Source: an uncultured Spirochaetaceae bacterium
Lineage (GTDB): Bacteria > Spirochaetota > Spirochaetia > Treponematales > UBA12059
Direction of reading: 5' to 3'
Assembly: GCA_938004315.1 (NCBI GenBank)
Contig: CALKWG010000262.1
Coordinates: 1-5,191 of the forward strand
Length of the DNA stretch: 5,191 bases
Both the position numbers and the translations under genes were made by a program. The notes under the pieces were generated by a model. That model saw only the letters and a list, made by a program, of their open reading frames with translations. It did not search any database and was not told where the DNA came from. Positions 1 to 5,191 of the stretch are shown here, piece after piece (position 1 is the first letter of the stretch; the number at the start of each line of letters is the position of its first letter).

Positions 1-50
1 GGCGCCCACCGAGTTCTACACTCTTTCCCTACACGACGCTCTTCCGATCT
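1..50. other. Illumina P5/TruSeq adapter contamination (assembly artefact)
   Basis: Bases 18-50 are identical to the 33-nt Illumina read-1 adapter sequence, beginning ACACTCTTTCCCTACACGAC and ending CTTCCGATCT. Bases 1-17 continue upstream into the P5 sequence with mismatches at base 5 (C for A) and base 14 (T for A). The match to the adapter is from memory but is long and specific. Translation of this stretch gives two peptides seen as contamination in protein databases: LHSFPTRRSSDL in the + frame that runs into the first gene, and IGRASCRERV on the - strand. The stretch is not organismal DNA and marks the true contig edge at about base 51. Confidence 0.97.
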
Positions 51-51
51 C

Positions 52-177
52 ATCTATAAAGATCGTATCGTAAACTATATGCAGGGCCTCATTACCGGCT
101 TCCTCGTCCTGGCCGCGATCAGGCTGCTCGGCGGGATCGCCGTAAGGGCGCTCTCGACCCTGCTGCTCAAGTTCTAA
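52..177 (+). CDS. C-terminal end of an unrecognised membrane protein (partial)
   Basis: This is the last 41 codons of a gene cut off by the contig edge, ending at TAA 175-177. The frame stays open through the adapter to base 1, so an automatic caller may extend it to <1, but those extra residues are artefactual. The visible peptide begins IYKDRIVNYMQ and continues into a hydrophobic, Gly/Leu/Ala-rich stretch (about residues 12-38) that could form one transmembrane helix, interrupted by Arg at about residues 24 and 33. It ends in LLLKF. Codon choice is GC-rich like the neighbours, and the stop lies 40 nt before the yhbY ATG on the same strand, which suggests co-transcription. I do not recognise the family and assign no function. 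A chance open frame is possible, but spacing and codon use favour a real gene. Confidence 0.6.
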   Translation: MYKDRIVNYMQGLITGFLVLAAIRLLGGIAVRALSTLLLKF

Positions 178-198
178 CGGCGACTTCTTAAATCGCCG
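178..198 (+). other. small hairpin just upstream of the yhbY ribosome binding site
   Basis: CGGCGA (178-183) pairs perfectly with TCGCCG (193-198) around a 9-nt A/T-rich loop. It begins directly after the preceding stop codon and ends 6 nt before the AGGA of yhbY (205-208). No T-run follows, so it is not an intrinsic terminator. It could be an mRNA-processing or stability element between two co-transcribed genes, or chance in GC-rich DNA. Confidence 0.35.
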
Positions 199-217
199 CC
201 CGAAAGGAAATAATCGA

Positions 218-511
218 ATGTTGACGTCTAAACAGCGGGCCGCGCTGGCCTCCCTGGCCACGAAGCTCGACCCGGTGGTGCGCCTGGGCAAGGCCGGCGC
301 CGCGGAGGGCGTTTCGGCGGCCCTTGAACGGGCCTTGGCCGACCATGAGCTCGTCAAGCTGCGCTTCGTCGACTTCAAGGGCGAAAAGAAGGAGCTGGCC
401 CGCGCCTTGGCCGAGGCGACCGGCTCGGAGCTCGTGCGGGTCATCGGCAACGTGGCCGTGTTCTACAAAGAGCAGCCCGATCCCGAACGCAGGATTATAA
501 AGCTCGATTGA
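218..511 (+). CDS. yhbY: YhbY, ribosome-associated RNA-binding protein (CRS1-YhbY/CRM domain)
   Basis: The product is a 97-residue single-domain protein, the usual length for bacterial YhbY. The CRS1-YhbY (CRM) domain is an RNA-binding fold related to IF3-C and KH domains, and YhbY associates with pre-50S ribosomal particles in E. coli. Visible family hallmarks are LTSKQRAALASLA at the N-terminus, the basic GKAG loop at residues 24-27 (a GxxG-type RNA-contact loop) inside VVRLGKAG, HELVKLRF at 43-50, LAEATGSELV at 64-73, and GNVAVFYKE at 77-85. The ATG at 218 has AGGA (205-208) 9 nt upstream. The C-terminal tail (about 86-97, charged, ending IIKLD) is typical. The gene follows a membrane-protein fragment by 40 nt and ends at the 549-590 terminator, so it is the last gene of its transcript. 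Family assignment is secure; the cellular role is inferred from homologues. Confidence 0.95.
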   Translation: MLTSKQRAALASLATKLDPVVRLGKAGAAEGVSAALERALADHELVKLRFVDFKGEKKELARALAEATGSELVRVIGNVAVFYKEQPDPERRIIKLD

Positions 512-548
512 CCGAGCGAGGGCGGGCCAGATCCGCGCCTCCGAGCCG

Positions 549-590
549 GAGCCGTCGCTTCCTATCCGAAGCGGCGGCTCTCATTTTTTT
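549..590 (+). terminator. intrinsic terminator after yhbY
   Basis: The 12-bp stem GAGCCGTCGCTT (549-560) pairs with AAGCGGCGGCTC (569-580), with one G-U pair and an 8-nt loop. It is followed by TCA and then seven T residues (584-590). It lies 38 nt after the yhbY stop and upstream of the next promoter, so it closes the yhbY transcript. Confidence 0.93.
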
Positions 591-629
591 ATACGCATCG
601 AAAGCTAGTTCGGCTGGCAAAAAAAAAGA

Positions 630-658
630 TTGACAGTTTACAAAGCCTGCTCTATCGT
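630..658 (+). promoter_or_regulatory. sigma70-type promoter for the NSS transporter gene
   Basis: A perfect -35 box TTGACA (630-635) is followed by a 17-nt spacer and a weaker -10 box TATCGT (653-658; matches TATAAT at the first three positions and the last). A run of nine A residues (619-627) just upstream resembles an UP element. It lies between the yhbY terminator and the transporter, giving an inferred transcription start near 665 and a leader of roughly 90 nt. The -35 is convincing; the exact -10 is less so. Confidence 0.7.
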
Positions 659-665
659 CAGACTG

Positions 666-740
666 GGTGCGTTTTAATCGTAAAAACGACCGAGCGCACC
701 GCCCCGCGCCATGGCGGGGGGCGACTCGTGGACGATAGTC
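666..740 (+). promoter_or_regulatory. structured 5' leader of the transporter mRNA (three hairpins)
   Basis: Three consecutive stem-loops can form. The first pairs GGTGCG (666-671) with CGCACC (695-700), with an inner extension of TTTT (672-675) to AAAA. The second pairs CCCCGC (702-707) with GCGGGG (714-719) around GCCATG. The third pairs GACT (723-726) with AGTC (737-740) with inner CG/CG pairs. The last ends 2 nt before the AAGGAGG at 743-749. I recognise no known riboswitch consensus here. Function is inferred from position only, and folding by chance in GC-rich sequence is possible. Confidence 0.4.
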
Positions 741-742
741 AT

Positions 743-749
743 AAGGAGG
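743..749 (+). promoter_or_regulatory. ribosome binding site that sets a TTG start
   Basis: AAGGAGG lies 6 nt before TTG 756-758, which is in frame with the transporter. The in-frame ATG at 711 has no Shine-Dalgarno and sits in the loop of a predicted hairpin, so TTG 756 is the better start. Alignment to LeuT supports this: starting at the TTG gives MEQKRENW, matching LeuT MEVKREHW residue for residue in position. Confidence 0.9.
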
Positions 750-755
750 CATCGT

Positions 756-2171
756 TTGGAACAGAAGCGAGAGAATTGGGGATCCAAGCTCGGATTCATC
801 ATGGCCGCGGCCGGCTCCGCCATCGGCCTGGGCAACATTTGGCGTTTCCCTTACCTGGCTGGCCAGAACGGCGGCAGCGCGTTCATCATCATCTACCTCG
901 GTTTCGTGTTCACCATCTGCGTGAGCCTCATGATCGCGGAGTTCACCGTAGGCCGCCGCAGCGGCTTGGCGGCCGTCGGCGCCTTCAAGTCGATCAGCCC
1001 CCGCTGGACCTTCGCGGGCGTCATCGGCGTGCTCTCCGGCTTCCTCATCATGGGTTTCTACCCCGTGGTCGGCGGCTGGGCCCTCGCCTACGTCTTTAAG
1101 TCCTTCACCGGCCTCCTCGCGGACGCCGGGGCCATCGGCGGCGCCTTCGGCGCCTTCATCGGCAACCCCTGGCAGCCGCTCATCTGGATGGCCGTCTTCA
1201 TGCTCATGAACATCGTCATCGTCGCTAGAGGCGTCGCCGGCGGCATCGAGAAGGCCAGCAAGATCCTCATGCCCGCCCTCTTCGCGCTGCTCGTCGTGAT
1301 CGCCATCCGCAGCGTGACCCTCCCCGGCGCCGGCGCCGGCCTGGTCTTCCTCTTCAAGCCGGACTTCTCCCTGGTCACCGGCCAGACCTTCCTGGCCGCC
1401 CTCGGCCAGGCCTTCTTCTCCCTGTCCCTGGGCATGGGCTGCATGATTACCTACGGCAGCTACGTGAAGAAGGAGCAGCGCCTCCCGAATAACGCCATCA
1501 TCGTCACCGCCATGGACACGGGCGCGGCCATCCTGGCCGGCGTCGCCATGTTCCCCGCCATGTTCGCCTTCGGTATGGAGCCGGCCGCCGGCCCCGGCCT
1601 CGTCTTCGTGGTCGTCCCCACGGTCTTCGCGAAGATGGGCTTCCTCGGCGTCATCCTCTCGGTCATCTTCTTCGTATCCCTGACGGTCGCCGCCCTGACC
1701 TCCTCGGTCTCCCTCCTCGAGGTCGTCGTGGCCTACCTGATGGACCAAAAGAAGGTCGAGCGCAAGAAGGCCGTGTTCGGCTCCTCCGCCATCATGGTCG
1801 TGATGTGCGTCCTGGCCTCCCTCTCGCTCGGCGTCATGTCCGGCATGCCCATCCCGATACTCGGCGTCGGCGCCTTCGACCTCTTCGACATCCTGACCGA
1901 CAAGATCTTCCTGGCCATCGGCGGCCTCCTCTTGGCCATCGCCGTGGGCTGGTCCATGAAGAAGGAAGACCTGAAGGCCGAGCTGACCAACCAGGGCACC
2001 GTGCCCTTCAAGGCCTTCGAGCTCTGGTATAATTTCACCAAGTTCGTGGTGCCCGTCGCCATCGCCATCGTGGCCTTCTTCGGCATCCGCTCCATGGCCG
2101 ACAAGATCCCGCTCATGATCTTCGGCTTGGCGATCATCGCCGGAACCGCGATCTTCTCCAAGAAGTTCTAA
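756..2171 (+). CDS. Sodium-coupled amino-acid transporter, NSS/SNF (LeuT) family
   Basis: The 471-residue inner-membrane symporter (TTG start) belongs to the neurotransmitter:sodium symporter family (Pfam SNF), which imports amino acids or related compounds driven by Na+. TM1 holds the signature GLGNIWRFPYLAGQNGG (residues 24-40), collinear with LeuT and keeping Gly20, Ala22, Asn27, Arg30, Phe31 and Pro32. TM6 has the unwound SLGMG segment (224-228). TM8 has AALTSS, with Thr315/Ser316 matching the LeuT Na2-site Thr354/Ser355. RGVAGGIEKASKILMP (158-173) is the usual TM4-TM5 junction. About 12 hydrophobic segments fit: 12-38, 41-66, 86-113, 139-157, 166-185, 211-238, 246-272, 292-328, 337-357, 376-400, 429-445 and 451-467. 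In TM7, my alignment places Met253 and Asp254 where LeuT has Asn286 and Glu287, and Ala257 at LeuT Glu290. It is transcribed alone from 630-658 to the 2193-2230 terminator. Substrate cannot be read from sequence. Confidence 0.95.
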   Translation: MEQKRENWGSKLGFIMAAAGSAIGLGNIWRFPYLAGQNGGSAFIIIYLGFVFTICVSLMIAEFTVGRRSGLAAVGAFKSISPRWTFAGVIGVLSGFLIMGFYPVVGGWALAYVFKSFTGLLADAGAIGGAFGAFIGNPWQPLIWMAVFMLMNIVIVARGVAGGIEKASKILMPALFALLVVIAIRSVTLPGAGAGLVFLFKPDFSLVTGQTFLAALGQAFFSLSLGMGCMITYGSYVKKEQRLPNNAIIVTAMDTGAAILAGVAMFPAMFAFGMEPAAGPGLVFVVVPTVFAKMGFLGVILSVIFFVSLTVAALTSSVSLLEVVVAYLMDQKKVERKKAVFGSSAIMVVMCVLASLSLGVMSGMPIPILGVGAFDLFDILTDKIFLAIGGLLLAIAVGWSMKKEDLKAELTNQGTVPFKAFELWYNFTKFVVPVAIAIVAFFGIRSMADKIPLMIFGLAIIAGTAIFSKKF

Positions 2172-2192
2172 GGCCCCGCGCTCATTAGATCG

Positions 2193-2230
2193 AAGGCCCC
2201 GCTCGGCATACGCCGGGCGGGGCCTTTTCT
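2193..2230 (+). terminator. intrinsic terminator after the NSS transporter
   Basis: The 15-bp stem pairs 2193-2207 with 2212-2226 (AAGGCCCCGCTCGGC with its near-perfect complement, one G-U pair) around an ATAC loop. It is followed by TTTTCT. It begins 21 nt after the transporter stop codon. On the opposite strand only TTCG follows the stem, so it is mainly a + strand terminator. Confidence 0.92.
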
Positions 2231-2243
2231 ATTCGAAGCGGGC

Positions 2244-2267
2244 GGGGCCGCCGTCCGTGGCGGCCCC
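2244..2267 (-). other. GC-rich inverted repeat downstream of the EF-G gene
   Basis: A perfect 9-bp stem, GGGGCCGCC (2244-2252) with GGCGGCCCC (2259-2267), around a 6-nt loop, begins 21 nt beyond the EF-G stop codon in its direction of transcription. No T-run follows on the - strand, so it is not a classical intrinsic terminator. It may block 3' exonucleases, act with Rho, or reduce collision between the two convergent transcripts. Confidence 0.5.
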
Positions 2268-2288
2268 CAGGGAAGGGCGAAGTGAGGG

Positions 2289-4322
2289 CTAGCGCTCGCT
2301 CTTCTTCTCGAAGTGGGAGAACTCCATGCTGAAGCTCGCCCTTCCCTGGGACACCGAGCGCAGGCTCGTGGAGAAGCCGAACATGACGGCCAGGGGAGCC
2401 TCGGCGTTGATCAGCTCCATGGAGGGCCTGGATTCAGAGCCGTGGATGATGCCGCCGCGCTGCGACACGAGGCTCATCACCTCGCCCATGAAGTCCTTGG
2501 GCGTCATGATGCCCACCTTCATGATGGGCTCGAGCATGACCGGGCCGGCCTTGCGGCAGGCCTCGTCGAAGGCCATGCTGGCGCAGGCCTCGTAGGCGAA
2601 GGGCGTGGCCGTCAGCTCGTCGTAGCGTATCCCGACGAGCTTGACGCCGATGTCGACGCAGGGGTAGCCCAGGACGATGCCGCCCTGGAAGGCGTTGGTG
2701 ATAGCCCGCTCGACGGCCTCGAAGAGCTCCTCGGGTACTTGCGGGGCGCGCACGGCCTTTTCGTAGCGGTTGCCCGAGCCGCGGGGCAGGGGCTCCAGGC
2801 GCAAGGTGACGCCGGCGGCGATCTCCTTGCCGGCCATGGCGCGCTGGTAGTCCTCGGCGTGCTCGACGGCCTGGCTGATCGACTCGCGGTAGGAGACCTG
2901 GGGGTTGCCTACCTTGGCGCCCACCTTGAAGTCGCGCAGCACCCGCGTGACCAGCACGTCCAGGTGCAGCTCGCCCATGCCGCGTATGATGAGCTGGCCG
3001 GTCTCCTCGTTCTCGCCGGTCTGGAAGGTGGGGTCCTCCCGGGACAGGACGTCCAGGGTCTCCTTGAGCTTGTCGCGGTCGCTCATGGTCTTGGGCTCGA
3101 TGGCCACCGAGATGACCGGCTCGGGGAAGTTCATGCGCTCGAGCAAGAGGGGCTTGCCCTCCGTGCCGACCGTATCGCCGGTCTGGGCCAGCTTCATGCC
3201 GACGAAGACGGCTATGTCGCCCGCCTTGAGCTCGTCCATGGGCTCCGAGCGGTTGGAGTGCATGCGTAGTATGCGGGTGACGCGCTCGCGCTTCTTCTTG
3301 GTGACGTTATAGAGCGTGCCGGCGGTCTTTAAGACGCCGGAGTACATGCGCACGTAGCAGAGGGGGCCCATCTCCCGGTCGTACTGCACCTTGAACACGA
3401 GACCTAAGGGGTAGCCGGCCTCGTCGCAGGGCACTTCGACGTCCTCGTCCTTCTTGGGGTCGTGGGCGCGGGCCGCCGGTACGTCGTGGGGCGCCGGCAG
3501 GTAGTCGACGACGGCGTCCAGGAGGGGCTGCACGCCCATGTTACGCCGCGAGGCGCCGCAGAGCATGGGGACCACGGCCCTGGCTATGGTCTGAGCCCGC
3601 AGGGCCGCGCGTATGGTCGCCGCGGGAAAGGCCTCGCCGCCTAAATAAAGCTCGGTGATCTCGTCGGAGCCGGCGGAGAGCGCGTCCAGCATCTTGTCGC
3701 GCCAGGCCTCGGCCTCGGCCCGCATGGCCTCGGACAGGGGTGAGCGCAGGGGCGGCTTGGACGCGTCATCATGGTCGTAGCGTATCTCCTCCATGGCGAT
3801 GAGGTCGACGGCGCCCTCGAAGGCGCCCTCCTTGCCGATGGGTATCTGGACGGGCACCGGGACGGCGCCGAACTTCTCGCGGAGCTCCTCGGCCACGGCG
3901 AAGAAGTCCGCGCCCAGGCGGTCCATCTTGTTGACGTAGGCTATGCGCGGCACGTGGTAGCGGTCGGCCTGGTGCCAGACGGTCTCGCTCTGCGGCTCCA
4001 CGCCGCCGACGGCGCAGAATACGGCGACCGCGCCGTCGAGGACGCGGAGCGAGCGCTCTACCTCGGCGGTGAAGTCAACGTGGCCGGGGGTGTCGATGAT
4101 GTTGATCTGGTGCTCGCGCCAGAAGGTGGTGGTGGCGGCGCTCTGGATGGTGATGCCGCGCTCCTGTTCCTGGTCCATCCAATCCATGACCGCATCGCCG
4201 TCGTCGACCTCGCCTATCTTATAGGTCTTGCCCGAGTAGTAGAGTATGCGTTCGGTAGTCGTGGTCTTGCCGGCGTCGATGTGCGCCATGATGCCGATAT
4301 TGCGCATGCGGTCGAGGTTCAT
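2289..4322 (-). CDS. fusA: Elongation factor G, EF-G2 type (spdEFG2/mitochondrial EFG2-like)
   Basis: The 677-residue cytoplasmic GTPase is complete and slightly shorter than canonical EF-G (about 690-705). GTPase motifs are intact: P-loop AHIDAGKT 13-20, switch I RGITI 55-59, DTPGH 77-81 with His81, NKMD 131-134, and a G5 CGAS at 255-258. The G' insert, domain II (about 300-395), domain III with GMGELHLDV (448-456), domain IV (about 476-598) and domain V (599-677, with RGGIIHG and FGFSTSLRS) follow in order. Domain IV is atypical. The GGRGQYG motif of translocating EF-G is replaced by MAGKEIAAG (496-504). The tip motif SYHDVDSS is replaced by RYDELTAT (566-573), so the translocation His (His583 in E. 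coli) is absent. This resembles mitochondrial EFG2 and Borrelia EF-G2, which split ribosomes with RRF rather than translocate. The start is supported by GGAG (4330-4333) 7 nt upstream. It stands alone, outside a str operon. EF-G family membership is certain; the recycling role is inferred. The symbol fusA follows common practice and does not imply the translocase. Confidence 0.95.
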   Translation of the reverse strand: MNLDRMRNIGIMAHIDAGKTTTTERILYYSGKTYKIGEVDDGDAVMDWMDQEQERGITIQSAATTTFWREHQINIIDTPGHVDFTAEVERSLRVLDGAVAVFCAVGGVEPQSETVWHQADRYHVPRIAYVNKMDRLGADFFAVAEELREKFGAVPVPVQIPIGKEGAFEGAVDLIAMEEIRYDHDDASKPPLRSPLSEAMRAEAEAWRDKMLDALSAGSDEITELYLGGEAFPAATIRAALRAQTIARAVVPMLCGASRRNMGVQPLLDAVVDYLPAPHDVPAARAHDPKKDEDVEVPCDEAGYPLGLVFKVQYDREMGPLCYVRMYSGVLKTAGTLYNVTKKKRERVTRILRMHSNRSEPMDELKAGDIAVFVGMKLAQTGDTVGTEGKPLLLERMNFPEPVISVAIEPKTMSDRDKLKETLDVLSREDPTFQTGENEETGQLIIRGMGELHLDVLVTRVLRDFKVGAKVGNPQVSYRESISQAVEHAEDYQRAMAGKEIAAGVTLRLEPLPRGSGNRYEKAVRAPQVPEELFEAVERAITNAFQGGIVLGYPCVDIGVKLVGIRYDELTATPFAYEACASMAFDEACRKAGPVMLEPIMKVGIMTPKDFMGEVMSLVSQRGGIIHGSESRPSMELINAEAPLAVMFGFSTSLRSVSQGRASFSMEFSHFEKKSER

Positions 4323-4381
4323 TTCGGTGCTCCGGCGTGCTGGGGCTGGGTCAAGGCTCGGAAGAGCTTTGGGTTCGCATC

Positions 4382-4411
4382 ACTATATACGAAAAAACGC
4401 GGCGCTTTCAA
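4382..4411 (-). promoter_or_regulatory. sigma70-type promoter for the EF-G gene
   Basis: On the - strand, a -35 box TTGAAA (4411-4406) is followed by an 18-nt spacer and TATAGT (4387-4382). TATATA at 4389-4384 with a 16-nt spacer is an alternative. The inferred start near 4375 gives a leader of about 50 nt. This leader can form a small hairpin (4353-4369, GGAA loop on the + strand, one bulge) before the GGAG ribosome binding site. The A/T-rich block stands out sharply from its GC-rich surroundings. Confidence 0.75.
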
Positions 4412-4455
4412 GCGAATGCGAAAGGAGGGGAGGCGGTGGTCGACGGGCGGCCCAT

Positions 4456-4532
4456 TCGCCGGCGGCCGCTCGGCAGCACAGGCGACGGTTCTGGTACGCG
4501 CTCCAGCGACCTCGTCGCCGGCGGCCGCTCGG
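4456..4532. repeat. 18-nt exact direct repeat
   Basis: TCGCCGGCGGCCGCTCGG occurs at 4456-4473 and again at 4515-4532, with copy starts 59 nt apart. The core GCGGCCGC is itself palindromic. Both copies lie in the spacer upstream of the EF-G promoter. The repeat is seen directly; its role, if any, is unknown. Confidence 0.8.
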
Positions 4533-4562
4533 AGCCTTAGCGGGCGAAGCGCCCGATAGCCG

Positions 4563-4599
4563 GCCGGCGGCTCGTATCGGCCGCCGGCGGGTCGTATCG
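4563..4599. repeat. tandem 17-nt repeat with 20-nt period
   Basis: GCCGGCGGCTCGTATCG (4563-4579) is followed 20 nt later by GCCGGCGGGTCGTATCG (4583-4599), which differs at one base. Its first bases resemble the GCCGGCGGC core of the 18-nt repeat just to the left. Two copies are too few to call it an array, and it does not look like CRISPR. Confidence 0.75.
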
Positions 4600-4646
4600 C
4601 GGGGCCGGCCGCTCCGGTCGGGCGCCTGCGCTCGCGGCGGCGCGGT

Positions 4647-5191
4647 TTAGTCCTCCGCTTCGAGCCGGATGACGATCTCGCCGTCGGGGTTCACCTTCTT
4701 CAGGCTTTTAAAGAGCCCGAGGACCACGTTGGCGAAGGTTTCCTCGACGAAGGGGTTGAGCGGCACTTCCTGCCCGTCGTTCATGATCGTGAGCTTGCGT
4801 TCTGCCATATCCAGGCCTCCTAAGAGTTTATCGACGAAGGCGGCGGCGCCGTCCGTCGGGAATACCGCGAGCGAGCGGCTGCGGGCTAGCTCGGCCAGGC
4901 CCGGGTCGTCGGTTACCAGGGCGTCGAACTCGGCCAGTGGCCTCTTGAGCTCCGACTCCTCCCGGGCCGGCCCGGCGACGAGGACGCGATAGGCGCCGGG
5001 TATGACGCGGCCTTCGAGGAGCGCGGCCCGGGCGCCGGGAAAGAGCTCGGCGAGGGCGGCGCGGTCCCAGCGGGCCGGGGGGCGGCGCGTGATCACGAGC
5101 TCGTCGTCGGCGGCCAGGGCCGCGGCGGCCCCGGCAGCGCCGAAGCGGGTGCTGTCCTTGCCCGGGAGGTTGAAGGCGCCCGGATGATGGA
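4647..5191 (-). CDS. mobB: MobB-like molybdopterin-guanine dinucleotide biosynthesis adapter protein (5' end missing)
   Basis: The frame is open from the window edge to TAA (4649-4647). The 180 visible residues lack the N-terminal P-loop, so the gene is partial. MobB is a GTP-binding partner of MobA in making the guanine dinucleotide form of the molybdenum (or tungsten) cofactor. The first visible residues, HHPGAFNLPGKDSTRFGAAG, match the MobB signature around PGKDS(x)RHxxAGA. ALLEGRVIPG (56-65) matches the usual LVEG(F/Y)K strand, and the following alternation of strands and helices to DKLLGG (about 134-139) completes the MobB fold. A C-terminal module of about 53 residues follows (MAERKLTIMN to LEAED), with VPLNPFVEETFANVVLGLFKSLKKV. 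I recall similar tails on some clostridial-type MobB proteins but cannot confirm it. GTG at 5096 is an internal Val, not a start. No molybdoenzyme gene is in view. Confidence 0.75.
   Translation of the reverse strand, partial: HHPGAFNLPGKDSTRFGAAGAAAALAADDELVITRRPPARWDRAALAELFPGARAALLEGRVIPGAYRVLVAGPAREESELKRPLAEFDALVTDDPGLAELARSRSLAVFPTDGAAAFVDKLLGGLDMAERKLTIMNDGQEVPLNPFVEETFANVVLGLFKSLKKVNPDGEIVIRLEAED
4806..4821 (-). promoter_or_regulatory. possible internal translation start within mobB
   Basis: On the - strand, AGGAGG (4821-4816) is followed by 7 nt and ATG (4808-4806), in frame with mobB. Initiation here would give a separate 53-residue protein equal to the C-terminal module, ending at 4647. 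The AGGAGG is encoded within Leu-Gly-Gly of the long product, exactly at the junction between the MobB fold and the module. The sequence features are plain; actual use as a start is inferred. Confidence 0.5.

Larger units (their letters stand above)
4412..4646. other. gene-free GC-rich spacer between mobB and the EF-G promoter
   Basis: No convincing gene is present. The stretch holds two sets of short direct repeats, listed separately, and small GC-rich hairpins. One is CGGGCG/CGCCCG with an AAG loop (4541-4555). Another is CCGGCCG/CGGTCGG (4605-4611 with 4615-4621, one G-U pair), which lies just beyond the mobB stop. No T-run follows either hairpin on the - strand, so termination of mobB is unresolved and read-through into the EF-G gene is possible. 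Confidence 0.6.

Noticed and set aside
16..450. Long - strand open frame ending in IGRASCRERV
   Set aside because: It lies antisense to yhbY and starts inside adapter sequence. The composition is low-complexity, as expected for a frame opposite GC-rich coding DNA.
495..1748. 417-codon - strand open frame
   Set aside because: It is antisense to the NSS transporter, with a Gly/Asp/Glu/His-rich product and no recognisable fold. This is a typical shadow in GC-rich DNA.
2313..3269. Long + strand open frame opposite the EF-G gene
   Set aside because: It is a shadow of a conserved gene. The product is Gly/Leu/His/Asp-rich without family motifs, and the same holds for the 3771-4559 frame.
4391..4418. 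Possible terminator for mobB: CGCT-TGAA-AGCG hairpin followed by a run of six T on the - strand
   Set aside because: The stem is only 4 bp and lies 5 nt from the T-run. The same bases form the -35 and spacer of the better-supported EF-G promoter.
4421..4540. Possible small + strand gene: AAGGAGG at 4422-4428 followed by GTG 4436 and a 34-codon frame
   Set aside because: The purine-rich run is long and could be fortuitous. The peptide is Arg/Gly/Pro-rich and carries the repeat sequence, and no promoter is evident in the + direction.
4456..4599. CRISPR-like repeats
   Set aside because: Each repeat family has only two copies, spacing is irregular between families, and no cas genes are in view.
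5094..5096. GTG as start codon of a complete 149-residue protein
   Set aside because: The frame stays open to the window edge, and upstream residues (PGKDSTRFGAAG) carry a MobB signature. This GTG is an internal Val codon without a ribosome binding site.

Overview
The window is a GC-rich bacterial contig end, probably from a draft or metagenome assembly. It has compact genes, AGGAGG-type ribosome binding sites and intrinsic terminators. Bases 1-50 are not genomic: they match the Illumina P5/TruSeq universal adapter, with two mismatches in the first 20 bases. Real sequence starts at about base 51. The phylum cannot be fixed from the sequence. The one taxonomic hint is an EF-G of the EF-G2 (spdEFG2/mitochondrial EFG2-like) type. 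That subfamily is known from spirochaetes, planctomycetes, deltaproteobacteria and related lineages.

Left part (51-590, + strand): the last 41 codons of an unrecognised membrane protein, then yhbY, a small ribosome-associated RNA-binding protein of the CRS1-YhbY family. The two are probably co-transcribed and end at a strong intrinsic terminator (549-590).

Middle (591-2230, + strand): a sigma70-type promoter with an A-tract, a leader of roughly 90 nt that can fold into three consecutive hairpins, and a complete sodium-coupled amino-acid transporter of the NSS/SNF (LeuT) family. The transporter starts at a TTG and is followed by its own terminator. This is a self-contained single-gene unit.

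Right part (2244-5191, - strand): a complete EF-G2-type translation factor with its own promoter (4382-4411), convergent with the transporter. Upstream of it is a 324-nt gap holding short GC-rich direct repeats. The last gene is the 3' part of a MobB-like gene (molybdopterin-guanine dinucleotide cofactor synthesis), which runs off the window. It carries a C-terminal module of about 53 residues preceded by a perfect in-frame Shine-Dalgarno and ATG, so that module may also be made as a separate small protein.

The genes do not form one pathway. yhbY and the EF-G2 gene concern the ribosome, the NSS gene concerns amino-acid uptake, and mobB concerns molybdenum or tungsten enzymes. I saw no CRISPR array, tRNA, rRNA, insertion sequence or phage module. 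The points most worth following are the non-translocase domain IV of the EF-G, the possible internal start in mobB, and the structured leader of the transporter.
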